From an uncultured Clostridia bacterium (GTDB lineage: Bacteria > Bacillota > Clostridia > Oscillospirales > Acutalibacteraceae), in contig CAMOCU010000073.1 of NCBI GenBank assembly GCA_946610835.1, positions 1-5,912 on the forward strand: 5,912 nucleotides of DNA. Direction: 5' to 3'. The translations under genes and the position numbers were made by a program. Under the pieces are notes generated by a model that had not been told where the DNA came from, made no database searches, and was given only the letters and a program-made list of their open reading frames with translations. Below are positions 1 through 5,397 of the stretch, piece by piece. Within the stretch, counting starts at the first letter, position 1. Each line of letters opens with the position of its first letter.

Positions 1-213
1 GGGTTTTTCCGCTTTGATCCGATTGACATTGCGGTTGAAGAACTCCAGAACAGCCGCATCATCGTCAGGACGCGCTTCCATGGTGACGACGGGCGGTTCG
101 GTTGTGCTCTCCTCGGACGGATCATCACCGGTCAGGGAGCAGGAAGCTGTGACAAATAAAGTGGCGCCGACCATCAGCAGGGCGGCAGCTTTGACAAACA
201 AAGACGAGCGCAT
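1..213 (-). CDS. Putative lipoprotein, N-terminal part only (runs off the left edge)
   Basis: The first 71 codons of a secreted, probably lipid-anchored protein of unknown function are present; the rest lies outside the window. It begins MRSSLFVKAA, followed by a hydrophobic stretch (residues 9-23) and a lipobox-like end V-T-A-S-C, with Cys25 as the predicted lipidated residue. Thr at -3 is less usual than Leu. Residues 26-50 form an acidic, Ser/Thr/Pro-rich linker typical of the region after a lipobox, and a folded domain seems to start near residue 52. The start at 213 was chosen because GGAGG lies 8 nt upstream. A further in-frame ATG at 234 has no ribosome site and would sit only a few bases after the predicted transcription start. 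The gene is divergent from the carboxypeptidase gene. Extracytoplasmic location is well supported; no function can be assigned. Confidence 0.8.
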   Translation of the reverse strand, partial: MRSSLFVKAAALLMVGATLFVTASCSLTGDDPSEESTTEPPVVTMEARPDDDAAVLEFFNRNVNRIKAEKP

Positions 214-221
214 GCGCACAT

Positions 222-226
222 CCTCC
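222..226 (-). promoter_or_regulatory. Shine-Dalgarno of the lipoprotein gene
   Basis: On the minus strand AAAGGGAGGA is read here, with GGAGG 8 nt before the ATG at 213-211. It decides the start in favour of this ATG over the in-frame ATG at 234-232. Confidence 0.8.
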
Positions 227-246
227 CTTTTCATAATATACATGTT

Positions 247-275
247 ATTTTACCATATCCACCTTTTCCTGTCAA
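247..275 (-). promoter_or_regulatory. Sigma-A promoter of the lipoprotein gene
   Basis: On the minus strand a perfect TTGACA (275-270) is followed by a 17-bp spacer and TAAAAT (252-247). A TGG immediately upstream makes it an extended -10. Transcription should start near 240, giving a leader of about 27 nt to the ATG at 213. Confidence 0.88.
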
Positions 276-294
276 CAAAAAAACAAAAATCGAA

Positions 295-323
295 TTGACA
301 TGCGCGGCGTTTTGGAGTAGAAT
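295..323 (+). promoter_or_regulatory. Sigma-A promoter of the VanY-type carboxypeptidase gene
   Basis: A perfect TTGACA (295-300), a 17-bp spacer and TAGAAT (318-323) fit the housekeeping consensus closely. The predicted start is near 330, only about 23 nt before the ATG at 353. It is back to back with the lipoprotein promoter, with 19 A-rich bases between the two -35 boxes. Confidence 0.88.
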
Positions 324-352
324 ATGAAAAGAGAAAATGGAGGTAAAGCCCT

Positions 353-1252
353 ATGCAGAATAAACGCAGAAAAAAACGCAAAAACAACGGCACAGCGATT
401 TTGACGCTGCTGCTGATAACGGGAATCGTGATTGCGGGCGGCTTCGCTCTTGCGCATCATCAAAAGATCCGCAAGCAGAGCGACGTCGGGTTTGTGGATG
501 AACAGAATGAAACACAGACCGAGTGGTCTGCGCTTGGCAAATTTGAGTGGGGGACGACCGAAACCACAGCGGCAGGCTCCATAGATTCGCCTGTGTCAAC
601 AACAGCGGCCGGTTCCACAGTGCATGATTATGCGCAGGGTTCGGATTATGCCTATGCCTATGCGGGTTTCACGCCCAAAGAAATCGATATTCGCGCGCGT
701 GAATGGAATCTGATGCTTGTCAACCGTGACTATATCCTGCCGCAGGATTACAGTCCGGAGCTTGCCGAAGCAGCGGCCGGCACCGGTGTGCGGATGGATG
801 CACGTGTTGCGCCGTACTATCAAAAGATGTACGATGCGGCCAAGGCGGATGGAATCACGCTCACGCCGCTGTCCGGTCATCGCCGTATCTCCACGCAAAA
901 GACAAATTTTGAAAACAAGATCAACTACTACATCGGTCTCGGAAACGATCGTGTCGCCGCCACGCAAAAGGCGGCCGAGATCATTCTTCCGCCCGGCACG
1001 AGCGAGCACAATGCGGGACTGGCGATGGACATCCTTTCGCTGGATGTGGAGTTTGAGCAGACGGCCGCTTTCCGCTGGCTGCAGGCACATGCACAGGATT
1101 ACGGGTTTATTCTCCGTTATCCCAAGGACAAGGAGGACATTACCAAGATCACGTACGAGCCGTGGCATTGGCGCTTTGTGGGCGAACAGTATGCACCGTT
1201 GATTAAAGAGAGCGGAAAGTGTCTGGAGGAGTATCTCGGCGCGGTTTCCTGA
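353..1252 (+). CDS. Membrane-anchored D-alanyl-D-alanine carboxypeptidase, VanY/peptidase M15B family
   Basis: This 299-residue protein is predicted to be a zinc D,D-carboxypeptidase that removes the terminal D-Ala from peptidoglycan stem peptides outside the cell. It has a very basic N-terminus (residues 1-12), one membrane anchor (about 15-35) and a Ser/Thr/Ala/Tyr-rich linker (about 50-105). The M15 domain covers about 115-290 and contains S-G-H-R at 174-177, S-E-H-N-A-G-L-A-M-D at 217-226 and E-P-W-H-W at 269-273. By family precedent His219, Asp226 and His272 bind zinc and Glu269 is the catalytic base; all are present, so the enzyme should be active. GGAGG at 339-343 lies 9 nt before the ATG. 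The gene has its own promoter and terminator and is monocistronic. No vanR/S/H/A/X genes are nearby, so this is more likely a housekeeping cell-wall enzyme than a glycopeptide-resistance gene. Substrate preference (D-Ala versus D-Lac) cannot be read from the sequence. Confidence 0.93.
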   Translation: MQNKRRKKRKNNGTAILTLLLITGIVIAGGFALAHHQKIRKQSDVGFVDEQNETQTEWSALGKFEWGTTETTAAGSIDSPVSTTAAGSTVHDYAQGSDYAYAYAGFTPKEIDIRAREWNLMLVNRDYILPQDYSPELAEAAAGTGVRMDARVAPYYQKMYDAAKADGITLTPLSGHRRISTQKTNFENKINYYIGLGNDRVAATQKAAEIILPPGTSEHNAGLAMDILSLDVEFEQTAAFRWLQAHAQDYGFILRYPKDKEDITKITYEPWHWRFVGEQYAPLIKESGKCLEEYLGAVS

Positions 1253-1312
1253 ACGAACACTCCGGCTTTGACACAATATATTTAGTATAGAAACACAATT
1301 GTATAGAAACAG

Positions 1313-1345
1313 AAAAACGGACAGCCAGGTGGTTGTCCGTTTTTT
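1313..1345. terminator. Bidirectional intrinsic terminator between converging genes
   Basis: The stem ACGGACAGCC (1317-1326) pairs with GGTTGTCCGT (1331-1340) around the loop AGGT, with one G-T pair. Ts follow it on the plus strand (through 1345). As are on the other side (1313-1317), giving a T-tract when read on the minus strand. It can end both the carboxypeptidase transcript and the kinase operon. Confidence 0.9.
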
Positions 1346-1355
1346 GACGTTGTGT

Positions 1356-2816
1356 TCAGGATTCCCGGAGAACGATCATATCTTTGCGTGTGCAGAATTT
1401 GCGGATCTCGTCGGCGCGGCTGCTTTTGACAATGAACTGATCCAGCCGGTCAAAGAGGACGGAAACGTCTTTGGTATACACGCCGCCCTGCGGCGATTCA
1501 TGCAGGATGATGCTTGCGCGGTACTTTTCTTTAAGCGCAAACAAGGTCTGCGTGCCGATTCCGCTGCCGCCGCTGTCGGCGTGCGTAGTGATCCGCTCGG
1601 TACCGATTTTGTCGAGCGTTTGCAGATCGAACGCCGTGCCGCTGTCGAATACCCGGATGAGCATGCGCTTGTGCATCGTGCCGATATGCGCGAGCACAAA
1701 TTTGTGCGTTTCGCCGCCGCAGGCGATCATGGCGTTTTCAATCAGATCCGCAAGGATGGTTTTCACGTCGGCGTCGGAAATGTTTTGTGCGGACTGCGCG
1801 GACTGAAATTCTGTGACGGCGGTGTCAAAGCGGATGTTTAGCGCTTTGGCTTTTTCAAACATACATTCCAGCACTCCATCCAGCGCAACGTCACCGGTGC
1901 TTTGAATGGAGTGCGCGTCAGATTCGTAGGCGTGCAGCACACCCGTGCGTTCGGCGGTCATTTCGTCCAGCTCATGCAGCAATTGACGGCCGACGGCGTT
2001 TTGCGGCTGCGGAGCGTCCAGATACGTCCGCACCGCGTGCGCCATGGCAGGAATAAGCTTGTTGTCGCGGTGGATCACGGCGGAAAGCGCGTCTTTTTCG
2101 TCGCGCAGCGTTTGCAGCTGCGTCTGCTGCTTTTGCGCCAATGCGCGCAGCATGTCGATTTCCTGCCGGCGCAGCAGCGAAAGGTATCGTTTACGGATGT
2201 TCCTGCGCCACCAGACGAGGATCAGGAACGGGAGCACAAGCGCGGTTGAAAACCCGGCGGCAAAAGCTGCACTGAAAGCGGTTTCTACAAATGTCCAGAC
2301 AGAGAGCAACAGCACTAATATGCTCAGAATCATACCGGCGTTCAACGTACGGGCATCCTTCAGGAACGGCATTCCGGACTTGAACCGTTTGACCCGAAAC
2401 AGCAAAACCAGCGCAGGAGCAACCAGCAGAAGCGGCAAGGTCTTGTAGAAATAATACCAAAATCCTTCACTGTCGGGCGGAGTAAGCCTGCATGCAAACA
2501 GGACAAGAGAACACGACGTGCCGGTCAGCAGATAAATGCCGTATACAATTCCGTATGCAAGAACCGTTTCGGAATACGCAGCGCGAAAGGGGAGAGCGAA
2601 TAAAACTTTGTTCAGGCAGAAGGCGCCGATGAGCGTGATCGGAATGCAAAGCATTTGATGCAAATCGCCGGTCAGAGAGGATGCCAAAGAAAGCGGAACA
2701 AATGCCCCGAGCATCCCAATAATTTGTTTGTGTGTGCGCGAAGTTTTGCTTATGTTTTGAAACGCATAAGCTCCGAAAAGAAACAATAAAAGTGTTTTCA
2801 GAAAACTGAAGATCAA
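1356..2816 (-). CDS. Multi-TM sensor histidine kinase, AgrC-like (HPK10/GHKL) type, second of a tandem pair
   Basis: This is a 486-residue membrane sensor kinase that should autophosphorylate and pass phosphate to a response regulator. Residues 1-203 hold about seven hydrophobic segments (near 2-22, 31-48, 53-74, 84-111, 119-142, 160-181 and 186-203). A basic, heptad-rich coiled coil (about 204-240) leads to V-I-H-R-D-N-K-L-I-P-A-M with the likely phospho-acceptor His249. The GHKL ATPase follows: N-box D-L-I-E-N-A (Asn361), D-S-G around Asp391 and the G-rich loop S-G-G-S-G-I-G (415-421). The start is TTG at 2816, because GAGGG sits 6 nt upstream and this matches the start of its tandem neighbour. 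A GTG at 2837 in the same frame lacks a ribosome site. The gene begins 48 bp after the upstream kinase gene, with no terminator between, so the two are probably one operon. Residues 240-485 are identical to the neighbour; only the sensor and linker differ. The ligand is unknown. Confidence 0.9.
   Translation of the reverse strand: MIFSFLKTLLLFLFGAYAFQNISKTSRTHKQIIGMLGAFVPLSLASSLTGDLHQMLCIPITLIGAFCLNKVLFALPFRAAYSETVLAYGIVYGIYLLTGTSCSLVLFACRLTPPDSEGFWYYFYKTLPLLLVAPALVLLFRVKRFKSGMPFLKDARTLNAGMILSILVLLLSVWTFVETAFSAAFAAGFSTALVLPFLILVWWRRNIRKRYLSLLRRQEIDMLRALAQKQQTQLQTLRDEKDALSAVIHRDNKLIPAMAHAVRTYLDAPQPQNAVGRQLLHELDEMTAERTGVLHAYESDAHSIQSTGDVALDGVLECMFEKAKALNIRFDTAVTEFQSAQSAQNISDADVKTILADLIENAMIACGGETHKFVLAHIGTMHKRMLIRVFDSGTAFDLQTLDKIGTERITTHADSGGSGIGTQTLFALKEKYRASIILHESPQGGVYTKDVSVLFDRLDQFIVKSSRADEIRKFCTRKDMIVLRES
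1362..2099 (-). repeat. 738-bp exact direct repeat, copy A (kinase core)
   Basis: These bases read identically to 2871-3608, an offset of 1509. They encode 246 residues, from E-K-D-A-L just before the phospho-acceptor His to the penultimate residue. Identity stops at the last sense codon (Ser here, Ala in copy B) and, at the other end, in the coiled coil. Beyond that end the next roughly 130 bp (2100-2231) differ at about 17 positions, after which alignment fades. Confidence 0.95.
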
Positions 2817-2822
2817 ACAGAT

Positions 2823-2827
2823 CCCTC
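2823..2827 (-). promoter_or_regulatory. Shine-Dalgarno that places the second kinase start at a TTG
   Basis: On the minus strand AAAAGAGGG is followed after 6 nt by TTG (2816-2814). The upstream kinase has the same arrangement, AAAAGAGGA, 6 nt, then ATG. The reading-frame extension back to the GTG at 2837 would put this ribosome site inside the coding region. A short inverted repeat (AAATGC/GCATTT, 2843-2864) lies between the two kinase genes. Confidence 0.65.
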
Positions 2828-2864
2828 TTTTCAGCACTTATGAAATGCTTGTAATGCCGCATTT

Positions 2865-4331
2865 TTACGCTTCCCGGAGAACGATCATATCTTTGCGTGT
2901 GCAGAATTTGCGGATCTCGTCGGCGCGGCTGCTTTTGACAATGAACTGATCCAGCCGGTCAAAGAGGACGGAAACGTCTTTGGTATACACGCCGCCCTGC
3001 GGCGATTCATGCAGGATGATGCTTGCGCGGTACTTTTCTTTAAGCGCAAACAAGGTCTGCGTGCCGATTCCGCTGCCGCCGCTGTCGGCGTGCGTAGTGA
3101 TCCGCTCGGTACCGATTTTGTCGAGCGTTTGCAGATCGAACGCCGTGCCGCTGTCGAATACCCGGATGAGCATGCGCTTGTGCATCGTGCCGATATGCGC
3201 GAGCACAAATTTGTGCGTTTCGCCGCCGCAGGCGATCATGGCGTTTTCAATCAGATCCGCAAGGATGGTTTTCACGTCGGCGTCGGAAATGTTTTGTGCG
3301 GACTGCGCGGACTGAAATTCTGTGACGGCGGTGTCAAAGCGGATGTTTAGCGCTTTGGCTTTTTCAAACATACATTCCAGCACTCCATCCAGCGCAACGT
3401 CACCGGTGCTTTGAATGGAGTGCGCGTCAGATTCGTAGGCGTGCAGCACACCCGTGCGTTCGGCGGTCATTTCGTCCAGCTCATGCAGCAATTGACGGCC
3501 GACGGCGTTTTGCGGCTGCGGAGCGTCCAGATACGTCCGCACCGCGTGCGCCATGGCAGGAATAAGCTTGTTGTCGCGGTGGATCACGGCGGAAAGCGCG
3601 TCTTTTTCATTGCGCAGCATCTGCAGCTGCGCCTGTTGTTTTTGCGTTAATGTGTGCAGTGCATCGATTTCCTGCCGTCGCAGCAGCGAAAGGTATCGTT
3701 TGCGGATGTTCCTGCGCCACCAGACGAGGATCAGGAACGGAAGCAAAATCGCAACAGACGCGGCGGCAATGAATGCGGAACTGACCGCTGTTCTGCTGGA
3801 GATCCAGATACACAGCAAAATCATGGCAAAGGCGGCATAAGTGCCTGCGCGGGAATATTCACCGGAATTCAGATACTGCATGCCGGAACGGAATCTTTTG
3901 ACGCGGAACAGATAGAACAGGCAGGGAAATATCAGAACCAGTACAATGGACTTTGTGACGAGGTCAAACGCGGCAGACACGGCATTGGCTTCCAAATGAA
4001 GAATGCCATATAGTATGCCGGAAAGAAGTGCGTTTGACAGTATATAGGCGCCAAGCACAATCCCGAACGCATTCGTCGCGGCTGCATAGGCGAATGCGAA
4101 GGAATTGCTGTATGCAAAGCGGATCAGCAGGATCAGACCGATGTAAACGACCAGAATCGAGAGCGGCGGAAAAGCGGACTCCGCGAGCGCCGTGCAGACG
4201 GCAAGGACGGCGGCGATCCCGTCCGCAAGCGCCAGACGGCGCGGCGGAAGCGGCGCAGGCCGGATAATCTTTTGAAATGCATAATGGCCGTAAAAGAATA
4301 AAAGAAGAATTTTGGCCAAACGAAAAATCAT
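2865..4331 (-). CDS. Multi-TM sensor histidine kinase, AgrC-like (HPK10/GHKL) type, first of a tandem pair
   Basis: This is a 488-residue paralogue of the downstream kinase. The N-terminal 205 residues are strongly hydrophobic, with about seven segments (near 1-19, 33-52, 55-74, 78-111, 118-144, 162-183 and 185-205). They are homologous to the other sensor but clearly diverged: shared patches include a G-x-Y-A-F-Q motif after the first helix, R-V-K-R-F near 143-147 and the stretch from L-P-F-L-I-L-V-W-W into the linker. The coiled-coil linker, His251 in V-I-H-R-D-N-K, N-box Asn363, Asp393 in D-S-G and the glycine loop 417-423 form a complete dimerisation and GHKL ATPase unit, identical to that of its neighbour. 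The start is ATG at 4331, 6 nt after AGAGGA; an in-frame TTG at 4349 lacks a ribosome site. It is first in the two-gene operon and divergent from the micropeptide gene. AgrC-type kinases usually sense peptides; the ligand here is unknown. Confidence 0.92.
   Translation of the reverse strand: MIFRLAKILLLFFYGHYAFQKIIRPAPLPPRRLALADGIAAVLAVCTALAESAFPPLSILVVYIGLILLIRFAYSNSFAFAYAAATNAFGIVLGAYILSNALLSGILYGILHLEANAVSAAFDLVTKSIVLVLIFPCLFYLFRVKRFRSGMQYLNSGEYSRAGTYAAFAMILLCIWISSRTAVSSAFIAAASVAILLPFLILVWWRRNIRKRYLSLLRRQEIDALHTLTQKQQAQLQMLRNEKDALSAVIHRDNKLIPAMAHAVRTYLDAPQPQNAVGRQLLHELDEMTAERTGVLHAYESDAHSIQSTGDVALDGVLECMFEKAKALNIRFDTAVTEFQSAQSAQNISDADVKTILADLIENAMIACGGETHKFVLAHIGTMHKRMLIRVFDSGTAFDLQTLDKIGTERITTHADSGGSGIGTQTLFALKEKYRASIILHESPQGGVYTKDVSVLFDRLDQFIVKSSRADEIRKFCTRKDMIVLREA
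2871..3608 (-). repeat. 738-bp exact direct repeat, copy B (kinase core)
   Basis: This is the second copy of the block at 1362-2099, with no mismatch found on reading both through. Together the copies form a long direct repeat, starts 1509 bp apart, that could recombine to fuse the two kinase genes into one. Confidence 0.95.
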
Positions 4332-4337
4332 TGCCTT

Positions 4338-4343
4338 TCCTCT
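4338..4343 (-). promoter_or_regulatory. Shine-Dalgarno of the first kinase gene
   Basis: On the minus strand AGAGGA lies 6 nt before ATG (4331-4329). It decides the start against the in-frame TTG at 4349, which would place the ribosome site within the coding region. Confidence 0.75.
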
Positions 4344-4366
4344 TTTCAATAATACTCAACGGAAAA

Positions 4367-4375
4367 TTCATACCA
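4367..4375 (-). promoter_or_regulatory. Candidate extended -10 promoter for the kinase operon
   Basis: On the minus strand TGG-TATGAA (4375-4367) resembles an extended -10 and would start transcription near 4360, about 28 nt before the kinase ATG. No recognisable -35 sits 17 bp upstream; an A-run is there instead, next to the TTGCAA/TTGCGA element. This may be an activator-dependent promoter. The alternative TATTAT at 4354-4349 would start transcription inside the ribosome site and is less likely. Confidence 0.35.
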
Positions 4376-4383
4376 CAAACAAA

Positions 4384-4399
4384 TCGCAATTTTTTGCAA
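4384..4399. promoter_or_regulatory. Candidate regulator-binding element between micropeptide and kinase genes
   Basis: On the minus strand this reads TTGCAAAAAATTGCGA, two TTGC(A/G)A half sites at a 10-bp period. A similar element, TTGCATTTTATTGAAC, occurs at the response-regulator promoter (5426-5411), sharing TTGCA-N4-ATTG. The position fits the -35 area of both divergent units. Function as an operator is inference. Confidence 0.3.
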
Positions 4400-4406
4400 A
4401 ATCCGC

Positions 4407-4412
4407 TATCCT
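4407..4412 (+). promoter_or_regulatory. Weak candidate -10 box for the micropeptide gene
   Basis: TATCCT matches TATAAT at four positions. A poor -35, TCGCAA (4384-4389), lies 17 bp upstream inside the candidate operator. Transcription would begin near 4419 and give a leader of about 25 nt. The weak boxes suggest that, if real, the promoter needs an activator. Confidence 0.3.
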
Positions 4413-4427
4413 TTTCTTAGCAAAAAG

Positions 4428-4437
4428 AAAGGTGGTG
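4428..4437 (+). promoter_or_regulatory. Strong Shine-Dalgarno of the 13-codon ORF
   Basis: AAAGGTGGTG matches the anti-Shine-Dalgarno complement AAAGGAGGTG at nine of ten positions. Its GGTGG core ends 8 nt before the GTG at 4444. This is the main reason to regard the tiny ORF as translated. Confidence 0.7.
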
Positions 4438-4443
4438 GAAAAC

Positions 4444-4485
4444 GTGGGATTCTGGGAATGGATTCTGTGGATCTTCAAGAAGTGA
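4444..4485 (+). CDS. Putative 13-residue Trp-rich micropeptide (MGFWEWILWIFKK)
   Basis: A GTG-initiated ORF of 13 codons ends at TGA (4483-4485). It sits behind a near-perfect ribosome site and 19 nt before an intrinsic terminator, so ORF and signals form a self-contained unit of roughly 120 nt. The peptide has three Trp, two Phe, one Glu and a Lys-Lys end. On a helical wheel I10, F3, I7, F11, W4 and L8 fall on one side, while K12, E5, W9, G2, K13 and W6 fall on the other, so an amphipathic, membrane-lying helix is plausible. There is no signal peptide or Cys and no AgrB-like processing gene in the window. It is divergent from two AgrC-like kinases and convergent with a Spo0A-like regulator, which suggests a signalling or membrane-effector role. 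A trp-leader peptide is unlikely because no biosynthetic gene follows. I do not recognise a family; a dual-function small RNA is an alternative. Confidence 0.55.
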   Translation: MGFWEWILWIFKK

Positions 4486-4504
4486 AGACAGAGCAAAATA
4501 GCAC

Positions 4505-4535
4505 GGGCTGCATAATCGCAGCCCTGTTTATTTTT
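4505..4535 (+). terminator. Intrinsic terminator of the micropeptide unit
   Basis: GGGCTGC (4505-4511) pairs perfectly with GCAGCCC (4518-4524) around the 6-nt loop ATAATC, followed by the T-rich tail TGTTTATTTTT. The T-tract orientation shows it serves plus-strand transcription, where the only candidate gene is the 13-codon ORF. Confidence 0.8.
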
Positions 4536-4575
4536 ACGGCAGCGCCGCGCACCGGAAATTGTGCGGCGCTGCCGT
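4536..4575 (-). terminator. GC-rich hairpin after the response-regulator gene
   Basis: ACGGCAGCGCCGC (4536-4548) pairs perfectly with GCGGCGCTGCCGT (4563-4575), and about three further pairs extend into the loop. It begins 7 nt after the regulator stop codon. Read on the minus strand it is followed by AAAAATAAA, not Ts, so it is not a textbook intrinsic terminator. It may act as a 3'-end stabiliser, or end transcription together with the next hairpin (4505-4524). Confidence 0.55.
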
Positions 4576-4582
4576 ATATTCG

Positions 4583-5368
4583 TTAATATTCAAGCTTCAG
4601 CTTTTGCGCGTAATAAAAAATGAATTCCGTAATTGTCGGCACGCCCTTTTCGGAATGAATGGGCGCGGTATAGTGCTGCAGCAGATCTGCGGTATCCGAG
4701 GAACGCCATGTGCGATTGATCGCGTTCTGCATGGCGCGCTCCACACTGGCGGTCGTTTTGCCGTATTTTTGCCCGACTTTGTTGCAAACGCTGCCTTTGC
4801 CGTCGCGCAGGGCGATTTGAATCGCATCGACCAGATACTGGTACCCGACCGCCTTGGGACTGATGCCGATCACGTCCAGTTCCGCGCAGATTCGCCGCGC
4901 CAGATTTTTCTCTTTTTGTTCCGGCGTGATCAGCAGCTCGGCCTGCGGCGCCTGGCGATTGCTTTTTTCAAGAATGATGTCCTTCATCATGTTGAGGAAT
5001 TCGACCGCAGCGGCAGAGGAATAGTCCTGCTGATGCTTGGACATGATGAAATCCACGCCCAGCTGACGAATGTAATCGTACGTTGTCTGGCTGGAATTGT
5101 TGGTGGTGACAAGGATATAGGGGGTTTTGGGCAAGCTGAGCTGGCGGATGTCGCGCAAAAACAGGATACCATTCCCCACGCCCAGATGCAGTTCCAGATC
5201 TAAAATTACCACGTCCGGCAGACAGTCGCGAACGTATTCCACAGCGCGTGTGGCATTGTTGGTTACCTCAACCAGAGAAAAGCGCTCGTTGCTTTGAATC
5301 AGGGAAATAAATTCCGCGCAAGCGGCCGGATCGTCTTCGATCAACAGGATTGAAAGCTTTTTGTCCAT
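4583..5368 (-). CDS. Response regulator with Spo0A-type C-terminal DNA-binding domain
   Basis: This 261-residue two-component regulator has a receiver domain (about 5-125) with the acidic pair D12/D13 after E11, phospho-acceptor Asp57 in V-V-I-L-D, Thr88/Thr89 and the conserved Lys111. A linker (about 130-153) leads to a Spo0A-type effector domain (about 155-260). The family is shown by I-G-I-S-P-K-A-V-G-Y-Q-Y-L (167-179), the recognition-helix segment T-T-A-S-V-E-R-A-M-Q-N-A-I-N (205-218) and the ending E-F-I-F-Y-Y-A-Q-K-L-K-L-E. Length fits Spo0A, but the receiver and parts of the effector diverge from sporulation master regulators as I know them, so I call it Spo0A-like. The start at 5368 is set by AAGGAG 8 nt upstream; an in-frame ATG at 5386 would include that site. 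It has its own promoter and lies upstream, on the same strand, of the two sensor kinases, its likely partners. Target genes are unknown. Confidence 0.9.
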   Translation of the reverse strand: MDKKLSILLIEDDPAACAEFISLIQSNERFSLVEVTNNATRAVEYVRDCLPDVVILDLELHLGVGNGILFLRDIRQLSLPKTPYILVTTNNSSQTTYDYIRQLGVDFIMSKHQQDYSSAAAVEFLNMMKDIILEKSNRQAPQAELLITPEQKEKNLARRICAELDVIGISPKAVGYQYLVDAIQIALRDGKGSVCNKVGQKYGKTTASVERAMQNAINRTWRSSDTADLLQHYTAPIHSEKGVPTITEFIFYYAQKLKLEY

Positions 5369-5376
5369 TTCCGTAA

Positions 5377-5382
5377 CTCCTT
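5377..5382 (-). promoter_or_regulatory. Shine-Dalgarno of the response-regulator gene
   Basis: On the minus strand AAGGAG lies 8 nt before ATG (5368-5366). The in-frame ATG at 5386-5384 has no ribosome site and would lie only about 5 nt after the predicted transcription start. Confidence 0.8.
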
Positions 5383-5397
5383 CCATCGTACAAACAG

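Noticed and set aside
353..1252. Part of a vancomycin-resistance cluster
   Set aside because: The enzyme family matches VanY, but no ligase, lactate dehydrogenase, VanX or VanRS genes are nearby. The kinases here are of the GHKL/AgrC type, not VanS type.
596..1276. Minus-strand ORF of 226 codons opposite the carboxypeptidase gene
   Set aside because: The plus-strand frame holds all M15B zinc and catalytic motifs. The opposite frame shows no domain or ribosome site and runs into the region between gene end and terminator.
1285..1311. Direct repeat GTATAGAAACA at 1285-1295 and 1301-1311
   Set aside because: This is a short, AT-rich repeat between a stop codon and a terminator. The TTGACA at 1268-1273 is at the wrong distance from either copy to form a promoter, and there is no gene to serve.
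1299..1841. Long plus-strand ORF of 180 codons, with similar ones inside both kinase genes
   Set aside because: These are opposite-strand shadows of the conserved kinase cores. The copies in the two genes are equal only because the DNA is repeated, and none has a ribosome site or promoter.
2838..2864. A separate small gene or promoter between the two kinase genes
   Set aside because: There are only 48 bp between the stop and the chosen TTG, with no -10/-35 pair and just a weak 6-bp inverted repeat, which fits an operon junction.
4444..4535. trp-operon style leader peptide and attenuator
   Set aside because: The ORF has three Trp codons followed by a terminator, but no biosynthetic gene lies downstream on the plus strand and no competing antiterminator hairpin was found.
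4583..5368. The sporulation master regulator Spo0A itself
   Set aside because: The C-terminal domain is clearly of that family, but the receiver and the recognition segment differ from typical Clostridia Spo0A, and the gene sits with sensor kinases rather than in the usual spoIVB-spo0A setting. Spo0A-like is the safer call.
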